A stretch of 64,000 nt of DNA from Noviherbaspirillum suwonense (GCF_900182955.1 NZ_FXUL01000017.1:62001-126000), one strand, 5' to 3'; positions 14,339 to 22,560 are shown, numbered from the stretch's first letter. Notes: a model not told the origin generated them from the sequence alone. Translations and numbers: made by a program.

Positions 14339-15021
14339 AACGCAAATCCGCATCCGGGCTGCAAACCCGGGACTTCAACTTTGACATCAAGGCCGTCGAA
14401 AAAGACGGCTTTTTTTCGGGCTACGGTTCCGTGTTCGGCGTCAAGGACAGCTACGGCGAGATCGTGGCGCCCGGCGCGTTCAAGGCGAGCATCAACGCGC
14501 GCGCCGAGCGTGGCCGCAAGCTCCCGATTCTGTGGCAGCACCGCAGCGGCGAGCCGCTGGGCGTCTACGAGGTCGTGAAAGAAGACAGCACCGGCCTGTA
14601 CATGGAGGGCCGCCTGCTGGTCAACGACGTCGCCCAGGCAAAGGAGGCCCAGGCGCTGATGAAGGCTGGCGCCGTGACAGGCCTGTCGATCGGCTACTAC
14701 GTGAAGGCCGACAGCTGGAACGAGAAAGACAAGGTCCGCACGCTCACCGAGGTCGACCTGCAAGAAACCAGCATCGTGACCTTCCCGGCCAACGACGAGG
14801 CCCGGGTCGAGGTCGTCAAGTCCATGGAACACATCATCAAGGCCGGCCGTATGCCGACCCTTGCCGAATTTGAAGACTTCCTGAGGGATTCAGGCGGGTT
14901 TTCGAAATCTCAAGCCACTGTCATCGCTGGCCGTGGCCTGAGGGAATTGCTCAGTCGGAGTGAGTCCGGCAGCGACCCCAGCGATGCATTGCAGCTGCTG
15001 AAATCCTTCAGCCTGAAATAA
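14335..15021 (+). CDS. HK97-family prohead maturation protease
   Basis: 228 residues, ATGA overlap with portal. The N-terminal FSGYGSVFGVKDSYGEIVAP, LPILWQHRSGEPLGVYE (catalytic His) and GAVTGLSIGYYVKAD (catalytic Ser) match the S78/HK97 protease family, as does TEVDLQETSIVTFPANDEAR. It would cleave the N-terminal scaffold (delta) part of the capsid protein during prohead maturation. The C-terminal 60 residues (FEDFLRDSGGFSKSQATVIA) are the usual scaffold-like tail. Confidence 0.93.
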   Translation: MKRKSASGLQTRDFNFDIKAVEKDGFFSGYGSVFGVKDSYGEIVAPGAFKASINARAERGRKLPILWQHRSGEPLGVYEVVKEDSTGLYMEGRLLVNDVAQAKEAQALMKAGAVTGLSIGYYVKADSWNEKDKVRTLTEVDLQETSIVTFPANDEARVEVVKSMEHIIKAGRMPTLAEFEDFLRDSGGFSKSQATVIAGRGLRELLSRSESGSDPSDALQLLKSFSLK

Positions 15022-15055
15022 ACCACCCCCCATTTCCAATCCCGAAAGGCACCAA

Positions 15056-16369
15056 ATGAAATTCCAAGCAAAACATTTCTCCTGGGTCATGGTCGGCCTG
15101 GCCCTCGTCTCGTTCGGCGCGCAGGCGGCCGGCTTCGACGTCTCCGGCTTCATGACGCAGCACGCGGACATCATCGGCGGTCTCGCGCTGGTCGGCTTTG
15201 CCGGCGAAGTCGCGGTGAACGACCCGGCTGCCATCAAGGCAGCACTCGACAAGATCAGCGACCAGGTAAAAGAGAAGGGCGAGGAAGCTCTTGCCGAAGC
15301 CAAGAAGGGTCACGACCTGTCCCAGAAGGCCAAGGAAACGGCCGACGAGCTGCTGGTCAAATTCAACGGCCTGCAAGCCGAGCTGCGCGAAGTCGAGCAG
15401 AAGGCAGTTTCCCGCAATGCCGAGCCGCCGCGCGTCAAGTCGTACGGCGAGCAGATCGTCGAGTCCGAGAAGTACAAGAGCATGATGTCCAACGGCGGCC
15501 GTGGCTCGTTCAGCCTGGAGCTCAAGCAGGTGACGTCGGCCGCCGCCGGCGCGCTGATCCGCCCTCTCTACGAGACCGAGATCGTCGCGCTGCCGCAGCG
15601 CCGCTTCACGGTGCGTGACCTTCTGCCGGTGGTGCCCATCGCCACCAGCTCGGTCGACTATCCGAAGCAGACCACCCGCACCAACAACGCGGCGACGGTC
15701 GCTGAATCGGCGGCCAAGCCGTATTCCGACTACGCATGGTCGAACGCGACCGCGCCGGTCCGTACCATCGCCCACCTGGCCAAGCTCACCCGTCAGGCAA
15801 TGGACGATGCGCCGCGGCTGATCGGCGAAGTCGACGCAGAAATGCGTTATGGCCTGCGCCTGGTCGAGGAAGCGCAACTGCTCAACGGTAATGGCACCGG
15901 CCAGAACCTGTCTGGCATCATGACCCAGGCAACCGCCTACGTCGCGCCGATCACCATCGCCGGCGCCACGTCGCTGGACATGCTGCGCCTGGCGATGCTG
16001 CAGGCTGCTCTGGCGCTGTACCCGGCCGACGGCATCGTGCTCAGCCAGCAAGACTGGGCCCGCATCCAGCTGCAGAAGACCACCGACGGCGCTTACCTGT
16101 TCGCCAACCCGCAAGGCACCGTGGAAGCGCGTCTGTGGGGCCTGCCGGTGGTCGACACCCCAGCAATGCCGGTCGACGCCTTCCTGGTCGGCGCATTCCG
16201 CTTCGGCGCGACGCTGTACGACCGCATGGGCATCGAGGTGCTGATCTCCACCGAGAACGCCGACGACTTCGAGAAGAACCTTGCCACTATGAGGGCAGAG
16301 GAAAGGATCGCACTCGCCGTCAAACGGCCAGGCAGCTTTATTGCCGGAGATTTTGGCCTCGTAGCATAA
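15056..16369 (+). CDS. Major capsid protein (HK97 gp5 fold) with hydrophobic N-terminal extension
   Basis: 437 residues from the ATG with GAAAGG upstream. The C-terminal 290 residues are a typical HK97 capsid: IRPLYETEIVALPQRRFTVR, PVVPIATSSVDYPKQT, LNGNGTGQNLSGIM, IVLSQQDWARIQLQKT, LWGLPVVDTPAMP and the closing TMRAEERIALAVKRPGSFIA. Residues about 62-125 form the coiled delta domain. Unusually, the first 56 residues contain a signal-peptide-like segment (SWVMVGLALVSFGAQAAG) and a second hydrophobic patch. A GTG at about 15212 could alternatively start a conventional-length protein. The extension would be removed with the delta domain by the protease. Confidence 0.93.
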   Translation: MKFQAKHFSWVMVGLALVSFGAQAAGFDVSGFMTQHADIIGGLALVGFAGEVAVNDPAAIKAALDKISDQVKEKGEEALAEAKKGHDLSQKAKETADELLVKFNGLQAELREVEQKAVSRNAEPPRVKSYGEQIVESEKYKSMMSNGGRGSFSLELKQVTSAAAGALIRPLYETEIVALPQRRFTVRDLLPVVPIATSSVDYPKQTTRTNNAATVAESAAKPYSDYAWSNATAPVRTIAHLAKLTRQAMDDAPRLIGEVDAEMRYGLRLVEEAQLLNGNGTGQNLSGIMTQATAYVAPITIAGATSLDMLRLAMLQAALALYPADGIVLSQQDWARIQLQKTTDGAYLFANPQGTVEARLWGLPVVDTPAMPVDAFLVGAFRFGATLYDRMGIEVLISTENADDFEKNLATMRAEERIALAVKRPGSFIAGDFGLVA

Positions 16370-16391
16370 AAGCAACAATGTTAAAATAGCA

Positions 16392-16423
16392 AAGCCGGTT
16401 AGGACGGGAATCCTAGCCGGCTT
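16392..16423 (+). terminator. Stem-loop terminator after the capsid gene
   Basis: AAGCCGGTTAGGA pairs with TCCTAGCCGGCTT (one G.T pair) around CGGGAA, followed by a short T/C tract. It separates the capsid gene from the inserted HNH gene. Confidence 0.6.
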
Positions 16424-16454
16424 CTACAACTAACGACCGTCGAAGGGTCATCAG

Positions 16455-17177
16455 ATGCTGCCGGATTGTACCAAAACGGAGTTACAGAAACGTGCTGACT
16501 ACATGCGCGAGTATGGCCGCAGGCGAGGTGCAATCGCGGTCAAGGGAGTGCAAATCACATGCGCCAGATGCGGCAAGCAAACTGAGAAGCAGCACAGGGC
16601 GCACGACTGGTGCGCAGATTGTACGAAGCCAGCTCAACTTGAGCGGAGGCGTGCGAGAAATGCGGCAAAAGGCGCTGTGTCGGTCGGAAGCGCACTGGAA
16701 TGCCTTGAATGCAAGGCTGTATGCGTGAAAATCCATAAGCGCCAGAAATACTGCGTGCCGTGTATGGAATTAGTCAAATCATCGAACCTGCCAGCCTATC
16801 GCGCCTGGAATCAGCAGTACCAGAGAGAGCGGACTAAGCGCGTCCGCCGCGAAAATCCAGCTAAAGCCATTTCGGAGCGGATCACCGCTCAAATAGGTCA
16901 TGCGATCAGAGGTAAAAAGGCCGGCCGCAAATGGGAGTCGATCGTTGGCTACAGCGTCAAAGAATTAATGGATCACCTTGAGCGACAGTTCCTCAAGGGG
17001 ATGAGTTGGGAAAACAGGTCTTCCTGGCACATAGACCATATCGTGCCCCTGACCAGTTTCACGTTTTCGGGCGTGGATGACCCCGAGCTAAAGCGAGCAT
17101 GGGCATTAACCAATTTGAGACCACTGTGGGCCGCGGATAACGTCCGAAAGAGCGACCAGCGAACGCACTTGCTGTAA
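16455..17177 (+). CDS. Free-standing HNH endonuclease inserted between capsid and connector genes
   Basis: 240 residues. The N-terminal part has three Cys pairs (ITCARCGKQ, DWCADCTK, LECLECKAVC, YCVPCME) forming zinc ribbons, then a basic helix-rich linker. The C-terminal nuclease has SWHIDHIVPLTSFTF and LTNLRPLWAADNVRKSD, the HNH motif found in homing-type phage nucleases. It is unrelated to the packaging HNH at 10398. Composition is less GC-rich than its neighbours and hairpin terminators flank it on both sides (16392-16423; 17184-17208), suggesting a late insertion that does not disturb the structural operon. Confidence 0.88.
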   Translation: MLPDCTKTELQKRADYMREYGRRRGAIAVKGVQITCARCGKQTEKQHRAHDWCADCTKPAQLERRRARNAAKGAVSVGSALECLECKAVCVKIHKRQKYCVPCMELVKSSNLPAYRAWNQQYQRERTKRVRRENPAKAISERITAQIGHAIRGKKAGRKWESIVGYSVKELMDHLERQFLKGMSWENRSSWHIDHIVPLTSFTFSGVDDPELKRAWALTNLRPLWAADNVRKSDQRTHLL

Positions 17178-17183
17178 CCCCCG

Positions 17184-17208
17184 AAGCCCGCACCTAGCGG
17201 GCTTTTTT
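17184..17208 (+). terminator. Rho-independent terminator after the HNH gene
   Basis: AAGCCCGC (17184-17191) with GCGGGCTTTTTT, tight loop ACCTA. It is 13 bases before the 17222 start codon. Confidence 0.8.
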
Positions 17209-17221
17209 CATGGAGAAAGAC

Positions 17222-17452
17222 ATGCATATCAAATTGCTGAAACACGTGCTGGTCGGCGACACCGACGTCATGCCAACCGCGCGCGGCACCGTGGTCGAGG
17301 TAAGCGACGCCCAGGGCAAGGAATTCGTCGCCGGAGGCCTGGCCGACGAGGTAAAGGCGTCCGAGGCAAAGAAAGCCCCGGCCCCCGAAAACAAGATGGC
17401 CGCCGCACCAGCCAACAAGGCAGCGTCCAAAGAAGTGAAGGCCGCCAAATGA
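17222..17452 (+). CDS. Hypothetical head-region protein, 76 aa
   Basis: The ATG at 17222 (MHIKLLKHVLVGDTDVMPTA) has GGAGAAAG upstream; the ATG at 17210 lies inside that ribosome site. The N-terminal 45 residues are beta-like (RGTVVEVSDAQGKEFVAGGL), then a low-complexity Ala/Lys/Pro tail. It starts the run of head-tail connector genes; similar small proteins at this place are unassigned. It overlaps the next gene by four bases. Confidence 0.6.
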   Translation: MHIKLLKHVLVGDTDVMPTARGTVVEVSDAQGKEFVAGGLADEVKASEAKKAPAPENKMAAAPANKAASKEVKAAK

Positions 17453-17649
17453 AGACCGTCGAACAACTGGAAGCCGAGCTCGACGCGGCGCGCGTGAGGC
17501 GCTACGAGCAGGAAGTGGCAACCGAGGCCGCGCAGCGCATCAACATCGCCCTGGCCGGCATCGAAGGCTATCTGATCCACCTGCCTGAAGGCATCGCAGC
17601 GGAATTCGCGGCGCTGGTCGCCAAGGCTAAATCGTTGAGCGAGGGTTAA
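17449..17649 (+). CDS. Small helical head-region protein, 66 aa
   Basis: ATGA overlap with the preceding gene. The product MKTVEQLEAELDAARVRRYE continues as one or two helices (AAQRINIALAGIEGYLIHLP). No membrane span and no family recognised. It is in the head-to-tail part of the late operon, so a small structural or assembly role is possible. Confidence 0.5.
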   Translation: MKTVEQLEAELDAARVRRYEQEVATEAAQRINIALAGIEGYLIHLPEGIAAEFAALVAKAKSLSEG

Positions 17650-17651
17650 TC

Positions 17652-18089
17652 ATGGCAATCGTGCCTGGCATCTGCAACAGCTTCAAACAGGACGTACTCG
17701 CCATGACGCCGCATACGGCTGCCGACGTGTACAAAATAGCGCTGTACCCGAGCACGGCAAATCTGAGTAAGGCGACAGCCGCGTACTCCGCAACCGGCGA
17801 AGTCACCGGCCAGGGTTATACCGCGGGCGGCGTAGTGCTGACCGGCTTTAGCGTGACGCTGGACGGCGACTCCGGCATTCTCGACTGGTCGACCGACCCG
17901 ACTATCCCGAACTCGACTATTACTGCCAGGGGCGGGCTGATTTACAACTCCAGCCGATCGAACAAAGCGGTTGCAGTGATCGAGTTCCAGAATGCTGGTG
18001 TGCCCACCGACGTGACCAGCACAAACGGCACCTTCACGATCACGCTGCCTGCGCCGACCGCGGCTGCCGGCCTGGTTCGGATCGGCTGA
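17652..18089 (+). CDS. Phage structural protein of unknown role, 145 aa
   Basis: Two bases after the preceding gene. The product is beta-rich: MAIVPGICNSFKQDVLAMTP, then YKIALYPSTANLSKATAAYS, TAGGVVLTGFSVTLDGDSGI and an Ala/Pro end. The composition and the position upstream of the connector genes suggest a virion component such as a head decoration or fibre protein; no match to a named family is claimed. Confidence 0.55.
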   Translation: MAIVPGICNSFKQDVLAMTPHTAADVYKIALYPSTANLSKATAAYSATGEVTGQGYTAGGVVLTGFSVTLDGDSGILDWSTDPTIPNSTITARGGLIYNSSRSNKAVAVIEFQNAGVPTDVTSTNGTFTITLPAPTAAAGLVRIG

Positions 18090-18090
18090 T

Positions 18091-18516
18091 ATGGGCCTGC
18101 GTGACGAAATCCTTGCGCGCACCGACTGCGCCGATGCGGTTGCCGCACGCGACCTAGACGCGCTGGCCGCGCTGGTGTCTGCTGGACGGACTGCGACTCA
18201 GCGCGTACCCATCGAGGACGTGCAGGCGCACCTGCAAAGCTCCGGCCTGTGGTGGCCCATCAAGGCTGTGGCGGCGCAATCACAGCATCCTGCATATCAG
18301 GCAGCGGTTGCCATTTTGGACGTGGCAGAGGCCCGCTATCAGCGCCTGGACATGACGCTGCCGATCATCGCGCAGATGCTGGGCGGCCTGGTCGCAACCG
18401 GCGTCATGCCGCAGTCCGAAATGGATTCGCTGATCGCCATGAGCGTCATTCCTGATCCTGTCTCGCGCGCCGATGTGGAAGCAGCGCTGTTCAACCCTGA
18501 TGGGAGCATGAAGTAA
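18091..18516 (+). CDS. Hypothetical late protein, 141 aa
   Basis: MGLRDEILARTDCADAVAAR opens a fully helical protein with AAVAILDVAEARYQRLDMTL and MLGGLVATGVMPQSEMDSL. Similar short helical proteins that start 'LRDEILAR' with 'R(D/N)xxAIAxxLSAGR' occur in phage structural operons near tail-fibre-like genes. No biochemical role known. It shares its stop with the next start (TAATG). Confidence 0.55.
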   Translation: MGLRDEILARTDCADAVAARDLDALAALVSAGRTATQRVPIEDVQAHLQSSGLWWPIKAVAAQSQHPAYQAAVAILDVAEARYQRLDMTLPIIAQMLGGLVATGVMPQSEMDSLIAMSVIPDPVSRADVEAALFNPDGSMK

Positions 18517-18884
18517 TGGCGCTCACAAAAACTTCCGTCACGCTGCTGGCGTCGCAATCCGTGGTGGCCGGCCTGAGCAAGGCCACTGCCGTTTTCGGCG
18601 CATGGGTTGATACCCGCGCCTATGGCCGGCAAACCGTTCGCTGGAAGCTGACGAATGGTGGGAGTGCGCCCGGCGTCGCGCCAACGCTGATCGTCCAAAC
18701 CTCGCCGGACAACGGCACGACGGTCTACGACGAATATACAGTCGGCGGCGACACTATTACAAACAGCGTGAACAGTGGTCCGATCGCTACTGATGACACC
18801 ACCATGTATGTTCGAGTCGGCGTGTACGGCCACACGACCAATACTGTGACCGCAGAAGCAACGCTGCAAACTGAGACGCTGTAA
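18516..18884 (+). CDS. Beta-rich late protein, 122 aa
   Basis: TAATG overlaps on both sides tie it to its neighbours. The sequence (MALTKTSVTLLASQSVVAGL, then KATAVFGAWVDTRAYGRQTV, TLIVQTSPDNGTTVYDEYTV and TMYVRVGVYGHTTNTVTAEA) predicts a small beta-sandwich, as in head fibre or decoration proteins. Function not recognised. It may work with the repeat protein encoded next. Confidence 0.5.
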   Translation: MALTKTSVTLLASQSVVAGLSKATAVFGAWVDTRAYGRQTVRWKLTNGGSAPGVAPTLIVQTSPDNGTTVYDEYTVGGDTITNSVNSGPIATDDTTMYVRVGVYGHTTNTVTAEATLQTETL

Positions 18885-20545
18885 TGCCAGCAGCACGCAT
18901 CCAGCCGCAGGGGCGGGTACGGCTTAATAGCAGCAATCCGCTAACGCGGGGCATCGTTGACGCTTGGCTTCCTGGCGTCAGCACACGCGGTATTGTTACG
19001 GGCGTTGATTCTTCCACTGTAGCATCTGGATCAAAAGTTGCTACCGCCGCTGGCATTGGATTCAAGACAACAGCAACGGGGCGGCGCTATTCGACAACGA
19101 TATTAAACGGGCAGTCAATTGCCTGGTTGGTCCTTGCCACGCGCGATACGACTGCGGGGAGCGGCTATGTCAGCGCCGTGCGTAAAGACGGCACAATTAC
19201 GCCTCTGCAAGAAGATGGCACGAACGTCAACGCGGTCGGATTCGGCGGCGTTTCATTTGCCGCATACGGCCCGCTTAGCGCGTTTCAAGGCAAAACAAGC
19301 ACTTTTTGCGGCGTAACAAGCGCAACAGAGCGCGCAGTTTTCGCCAATAGCGGCGCAAATGTCGGGCTTGGTGGCTCATGGCAATCCGGGACTAATCCGT
19401 TTTGTATTGGGGCCAACGAAAACGGCGGCGAAGTTGCTACGATGTGGACGGTCCACCTTGTTGTCGCATGGCAGGGCGCTAACGTCCCAACCTCCGCGCA
19501 GTTGCGCGCGCTATCCGCGAACCCTTGGCAGCTGTTCGAAGGCCAAGCGCCGATGCTGTACGCAGCAAGCGCGCCGGCTGTCGTCAATGGCAACGCGACG
19601 TTATCTGGCGTATCCGCATCCTCGGCAGTGGGCAGCGCAACAGCATCCGGCCAGGGTCGCGCAGCACCTGTCGGCGTATCGGCATCGGCATCTGTCGGAA
19701 CGGCTACGGCAGCAGGATCAACGGTCGTCAACGCCTCGGCGTCGCCCGCTGGCGTCAGCGCAGCCGCGGCAGTGGGTATCCCGGCAGCATCCGGCGCGGC
19801 GAATAGTGCCGCAACTGGCGTCTCTGCGGTCGCTTCGGTCGGCACGGTCAGCGCATCGGGCGCCACGGTCATCAATGGATCGGCTTCCCCTGCCGGCGTA
19901 TCTGATGCTTCGGCGGTCGGCGCACCGGCAGCCAGCGGCACGGCGTCTGTTGCGCCTGCGGGTGTCTCGGCGTCGGCATTGGTCGGCAGCGTATCCGCAT
20001 CGGGCGCGACGGTCGTCCACGGCAATGCTGCTGCGGCTGGCGTAGCGGCCTCCAGTGCGGTCGGATCAGCCGCGGCGAACGGAACAGCACGCGCGACGCC
20101 GAGCGGCGTCCAGGCGGCTGTAGCAGTCGGCGCGGCATCGGCAAACGGCGGCGTGTCAGTCGCTGGCAATGCGCAGCCGGCTGGTGTCGCGGCCATCGCT
20201 TCGGTCGGCACGCCATCGGCCACCGGCGCCACGGTCGTTCACGGCAACGCATCAGCCGCGGGCGTGGCAGCTGCAGCATCGGTTGGGACCGTCACGGTAT
20301 CGGCCAGCGCGCGGGCAATGCCTGCCGGCGTGTCGGTGCTGGCGACCATCGGGCAGCCGATTGCGTCCGGCCAGATCCAGATGAACGGGACTGCGCTGCC
20401 TGCTGGCGTGGTTGCCTATGCCTACGTCGGCCAGGTAACGGCCAGCAGCATGACATTCGCTCGCGCGCCAGCCGGCCCCGGCTATTCCCGCCCATTCACG
20501 AACACGACCCGGCCGCACCAGGTCAACACGAGACGCACACGATGA
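18884..20545 (+). CDS. LamG-like domain plus Ala/Ser/Gly repeat protein (putative virion fibre)
   Basis: 553 residues. Residues about 1-225 look like a concanavalin/LamG-type beta-sandwich (NPLTRGIVDAWLPG, SIAWLVLATRDTTAGSGYVS, VHLVVAWQGANVPTSAQLRA, NPWQLFEGQAPMLYAA), as in phage surface proteins. Residues about 228-530 are 12 imperfect repeats with the core GVSASASVGT followed by an ASG and an Asn/Ala linker, alternating in length near 22 and 26 residues. The C-terminus is basic (RPHQVNTRRTR). It lies among head-tail connector genes. A head- or collar-bound fibre is the most natural reading, but that is inference. Confidence 0.65.
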   Translation: MPAARIQPQGRVRLNSSNPLTRGIVDAWLPGVSTRGIVTGVDSSTVASGSKVATAAGIGFKTTATGRRYSTTILNGQSIAWLVLATRDTTAGSGYVSAVRKDGTITPLQEDGTNVNAVGFGGVSFAAYGPLSAFQGKTSTFCGVTSATERAVFANSGANVGLGGSWQSGTNPFCIGANENGGEVATMWTVHLVVAWQGANVPTSAQLRALSANPWQLFEGQAPMLYAASAPAVVNGNATLSGVSASSAVGSATASGQGRAAPVGVSASASVGTATAAGSTVVNASASPAGVSAAAAVGIPAASGAANSAATGVSAVASVGTVSASGATVINGSASPAGVSDASAVGAPAASGTASVAPAGVSASALVGSVSASGATVVHGNAAAAGVAASSAVGSAAANGTARATPSGVQAAVAVGAASANGGVSVAGNAQPAGVAAIASVGTPSATGATVVHGNASAAGVAAAASVGTVTVSASARAMPAGVSVLATIGQPIASGQIQMNGTALPAGVVAYAYVGQVTASSMTFARAPAGPGYSRPFTNTTRPHQVNTRRTR

Positions 20546-21090
20546 CTGAAAAACTGAAGACGCGGTCGACAGAAATGCCGATCACGAAGGAACTCGCGCG
20601 CGCCGCGGTCGCAGCCGACGGCGAGGAGCTTGACCCGCTGATCGAGACCTTCGTGCGCGGCATCACGGCCGAGATCGAGCACCGGATCGGCCAGAAGGTC
20701 ATGGTCCAGACCTGGCTGTGGATCGGCGACCGGTTTCCGACCGATATCGTGCTCCCGCACCCGGTCCGCTCGGTGGTCTCGGTCAAGTTCATCGACGCGG
20801 CCGGCATCATGCAGACGCTGGATCCTGCCGATTACAAGCTGGTGGGCGAGCAGTACGAAACGTGGCTGGTGCCTGGCGATGGCCGGGCATGGCCGGAAAC
20901 GTTCGACACGGTCAGCGCGGTCACGGTGGAAGTGATTGCCGGCATGGCCGAGACGCCGGAAGAGGTCGACCCGGCTATCTCTTCGTTCATCCTTCTGCGA
21001 CTGCGCGAGGAAATGGACCCGGACCCGCGCAATGCGATCGCGATCGAGTATTGCGCGCGGAAGCTGGACGGCCTGCGGAGCTATCGATGA
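20542..21090 (+). CDS. Head-tail connector protein (gp6 / phiE125 gp8-like)
   Basis: 182 residues, ATGA overlap. The core KELARAAVAADGEELDPLIE, ITAEIEHRIGQKVMVQTWL, FPTDIVLPHPVRSVVSVKFI, DYKLVGEQYETWLVPGDG and AISSFILLRLREEMDPDPRN is typical of the gp6-like connector and phiE125 gp8 family. This protein forms the ring below the portal. Followed by head closure and gp10-like genes in the usual order. Confidence 0.85.
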   Translation: MTEKLKTRSTEMPITKELARAAVAADGEELDPLIETFVRGITAEIEHRIGQKVMVQTWLWIGDRFPTDIVLPHPVRSVVSVKFIDAAGIMQTLDPADYKLVGEQYETWLVPGDGRAWPETFDTVSAVTVEVIAGMAETPEEVDPAISSFILLRLREEMDPDPRNAIAIEYCARKLDGLRSYR

Positions 21091-21413
21091 GCCTCGGGGC
21101 GAAGCTGAAACACCGGGTCATGCTGCAGCAACGCGGCCCGGGCCGGGATGAGTACGGACAGGAAGTCGACGCCAATTGGACCGACGTCGTATCGGTGCGC
21201 GCTGCCGTGGAGGATATTTCCGGCCGTCAGTACGTCGCAGCTCAGGCCACGCAGAACTCAGTGCAGACCAAGGTGACGATTCGCCAGCGCGACGGCATCG
21301 TTCCCACTATGCGCGTTGTCTGGAATGACACGAATTACGACATCGAAGCCGTCCTTGAAACGCAGGAAGGCACGCTGGAACTGATGTGCAAAAAAGGCGT
21401 AAGCAATGGCTGA
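21087..21413 (+). CDS. Head closure / head-tail adaptor protein
   Basis: ATGA overlap with the connector; 108 residues. MSLGAKLKHRVMLQQRGPGR, DEYGQEVDANWTDVVSVRAA, VEDISGRQYVAAQATQNSVQ and TMRVVWNDTNYDIEAVLE match the SPP1 gp16/HK97 head-closure family pattern (hydrophilic start, 'RHRVxLQ', 'WxxVxxVWAxV', final 'MRVxxxGxxYxI'). It closes the head after packaging. Confidence 0.85.
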   Translation: MSLGAKLKHRVMLQQRGPGRDEYGQEVDANWTDVVSVRAAVEDISGRQYVAAQATQNSVQTKVTIRQRDGIVPTMRVVWNDTNYDIEAVLETQEGTLELMCKKGVSNG

Positions 21414-21864
21414 CTCCTTCCTGAAGCTCGACGGCTTCAAGGAGCTGGCCGCTGCCATGCGCGAGCTGCCCGAGCGGGTCGCAAAGAATGCGTTGCGCTC
21501 TGCCGTCTCATCAGCCGCCGCCGTGGTGCGCGACGAAGCCAAGTTGCGCGCACCTGTCGACACCGGCGAAATGAAGCGAGACATCATGATCAAGCGCGAG
21601 CGGGACGCCAAGGGCGGGCCAATGGTGGCCACCTATTCGGTCTATGTGCGCAGCGGCAAAAAGTCCCGGCTGGCCGGTAAGAAGCGGAACGTGCAACGGG
21701 ACAGTTTTTACTGGCGCTTCGTCGAATATGGTACCGCCAAGATGGCTGCACAGCCTTTTATGCGCCCGGCCTTCCAAGCAAAGAAGGAAGCTGCCATCGA
21801 TGCGATGCGCGAGAAGCTGGACGCTCGCATTCAAAAAGAAGCAACCGAACTGTCTAAAAAATGA
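21406..21864 (+). CDS. HK97 gp10-family head-tail protein
   Basis: 152 residues. FLKLDGFKELAAAMRELPER, then a helix to AAAVVRDEAKLRAPVDTGEM (the conserved 'AP.DTG.L/M'), then SRLAGKKRNVQRDSFYWRFV, EYGTAKMAAQPFMRPAFQAK. These are the gp10 family hallmarks. It probably forms part of the neck or tail terminator interface. It overlaps its neighbours by 8 and 4 bases. Confidence 0.9.
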   Translation: MADSFLKLDGFKELAAAMRELPERVAKNALRSAVSSAAAVVRDEAKLRAPVDTGEMKRDIMIKRERDAKGGPMVATYSVYVRSGKKSRLAGKKRNVQRDSFYWRFVEYGTAKMAAQPFMRPAFQAKKEAAIDAMREKLDARIQKEATELSKK

Positions 21865-22214
21865 GCATCCAATCCGACTTGCACGCGCTACTGACTGGGA
21901 TTGTCGCAGCAGATCAGATCTACCCAGTCTCCGCGCGAGCCCCAGTCCAGCCGTACATCGTCTACCAGCGCGTTTCTGCCGTGCCAGAGAACGTTCTCGC
22001 CGGCAATGGTGGGAACAATCCGCTGATCAACACCCGGCTGCAGATAGACGTGTATGCAACCCTCTATGGCGAGGCTCAGGCCAAGGCGCAGGCAATCAAA
22101 GACGCGCTGCGCGACTGGCCCGTCCAGAACGTAACGAATTCCGAGCAGGACTTTTTTGAGGACGGTGTGAATCTGCATCGCGTGATGATCGATATTTCAA
22201 CCTGGCACAACTAA
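21861..22214 (+). CDS. Tail completion / terminator protein (DUF3168-like)
   Basis: 117 residues. MSIQSDLHALLTGIVAADQI, YPVSARAPVQPYIVYQRVSA, TRLQIDVYATLYGEAQAKAQ, AIKDALRDWPVQ and the terminal HRVMIDISTWHN follow the DUF3168 layout, a family that includes tail terminator proteins. Position after the gp10-like gene agrees. Confidence 0.8.
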   Translation: MSIQSDLHALLTGIVAADQIYPVSARAPVQPYIVYQRVSAVPENVLAGNGGNNPLINTRLQIDVYATLYGEAQAKAQAIKDALRDWPVQNVTNSEQDFFEDGVNLHRVMIDISTWHN

Positions 22215-22218
22215 AACT

Positions 22219-22560
22219 ATGGCACTCAGCAAAGAACAAATCCTGTCCGCAAAAGACTTCACCAGCGAAATCGTCCCAGTCGAAGCGTGGGGCGGCGAAG
22301 TGCATATCCGGGCCATGTCCGGCGCCGAGCGCGACGCATTCCGCGCGGCTATCGAGGGCGGCCAAGCGCCGGTCGGCAAGTTCGAAGCATCACTGCTGGC
22401 GCTGACCCTGGCCGACGAGCACGGTGCGCTGCTGTTTACGCTGCAGGAAGTCGAGGCGCTGCGCGGCAAGTCGGCCGCTGTGCTGGACAAGCTGGCGCAG
22501 GAAGCCATGCGCATCAACGGCATGACCGCCGCGGCACAGGAAGAAGCCGCAAAAAACTAA
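22219..22560 (+). CDS. Tail assembly chaperone, short form (gpG-like)
   Basis: 113 residues. MALSKEQILSAKDFTSEIVP, VEAWGGEVHIRAMSGAERDA and LLALTLADEHGALLFTLQEV are typical of phage tail chaperones. The 3' end carries GCA AAA AAC TAA: a slippery heptamer A AAA AAC (22551-22557) directly before the stop. In lambda, gpG and the frameshifted gpG-T recruit tail tube and tape measure proteins. The same two-product strategy is strongly indicated here. Confidence 0.85.
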   Translation: MALSKEQILSAKDFTSEIVPVEAWGGEVHIRAMSGAERDAFRAAIEGGQAPVGKFEASLLALTLADEHGALLFTLQEVEALRGKSAAVLDKLAQEAMRINGMTAAAQEEAAKN

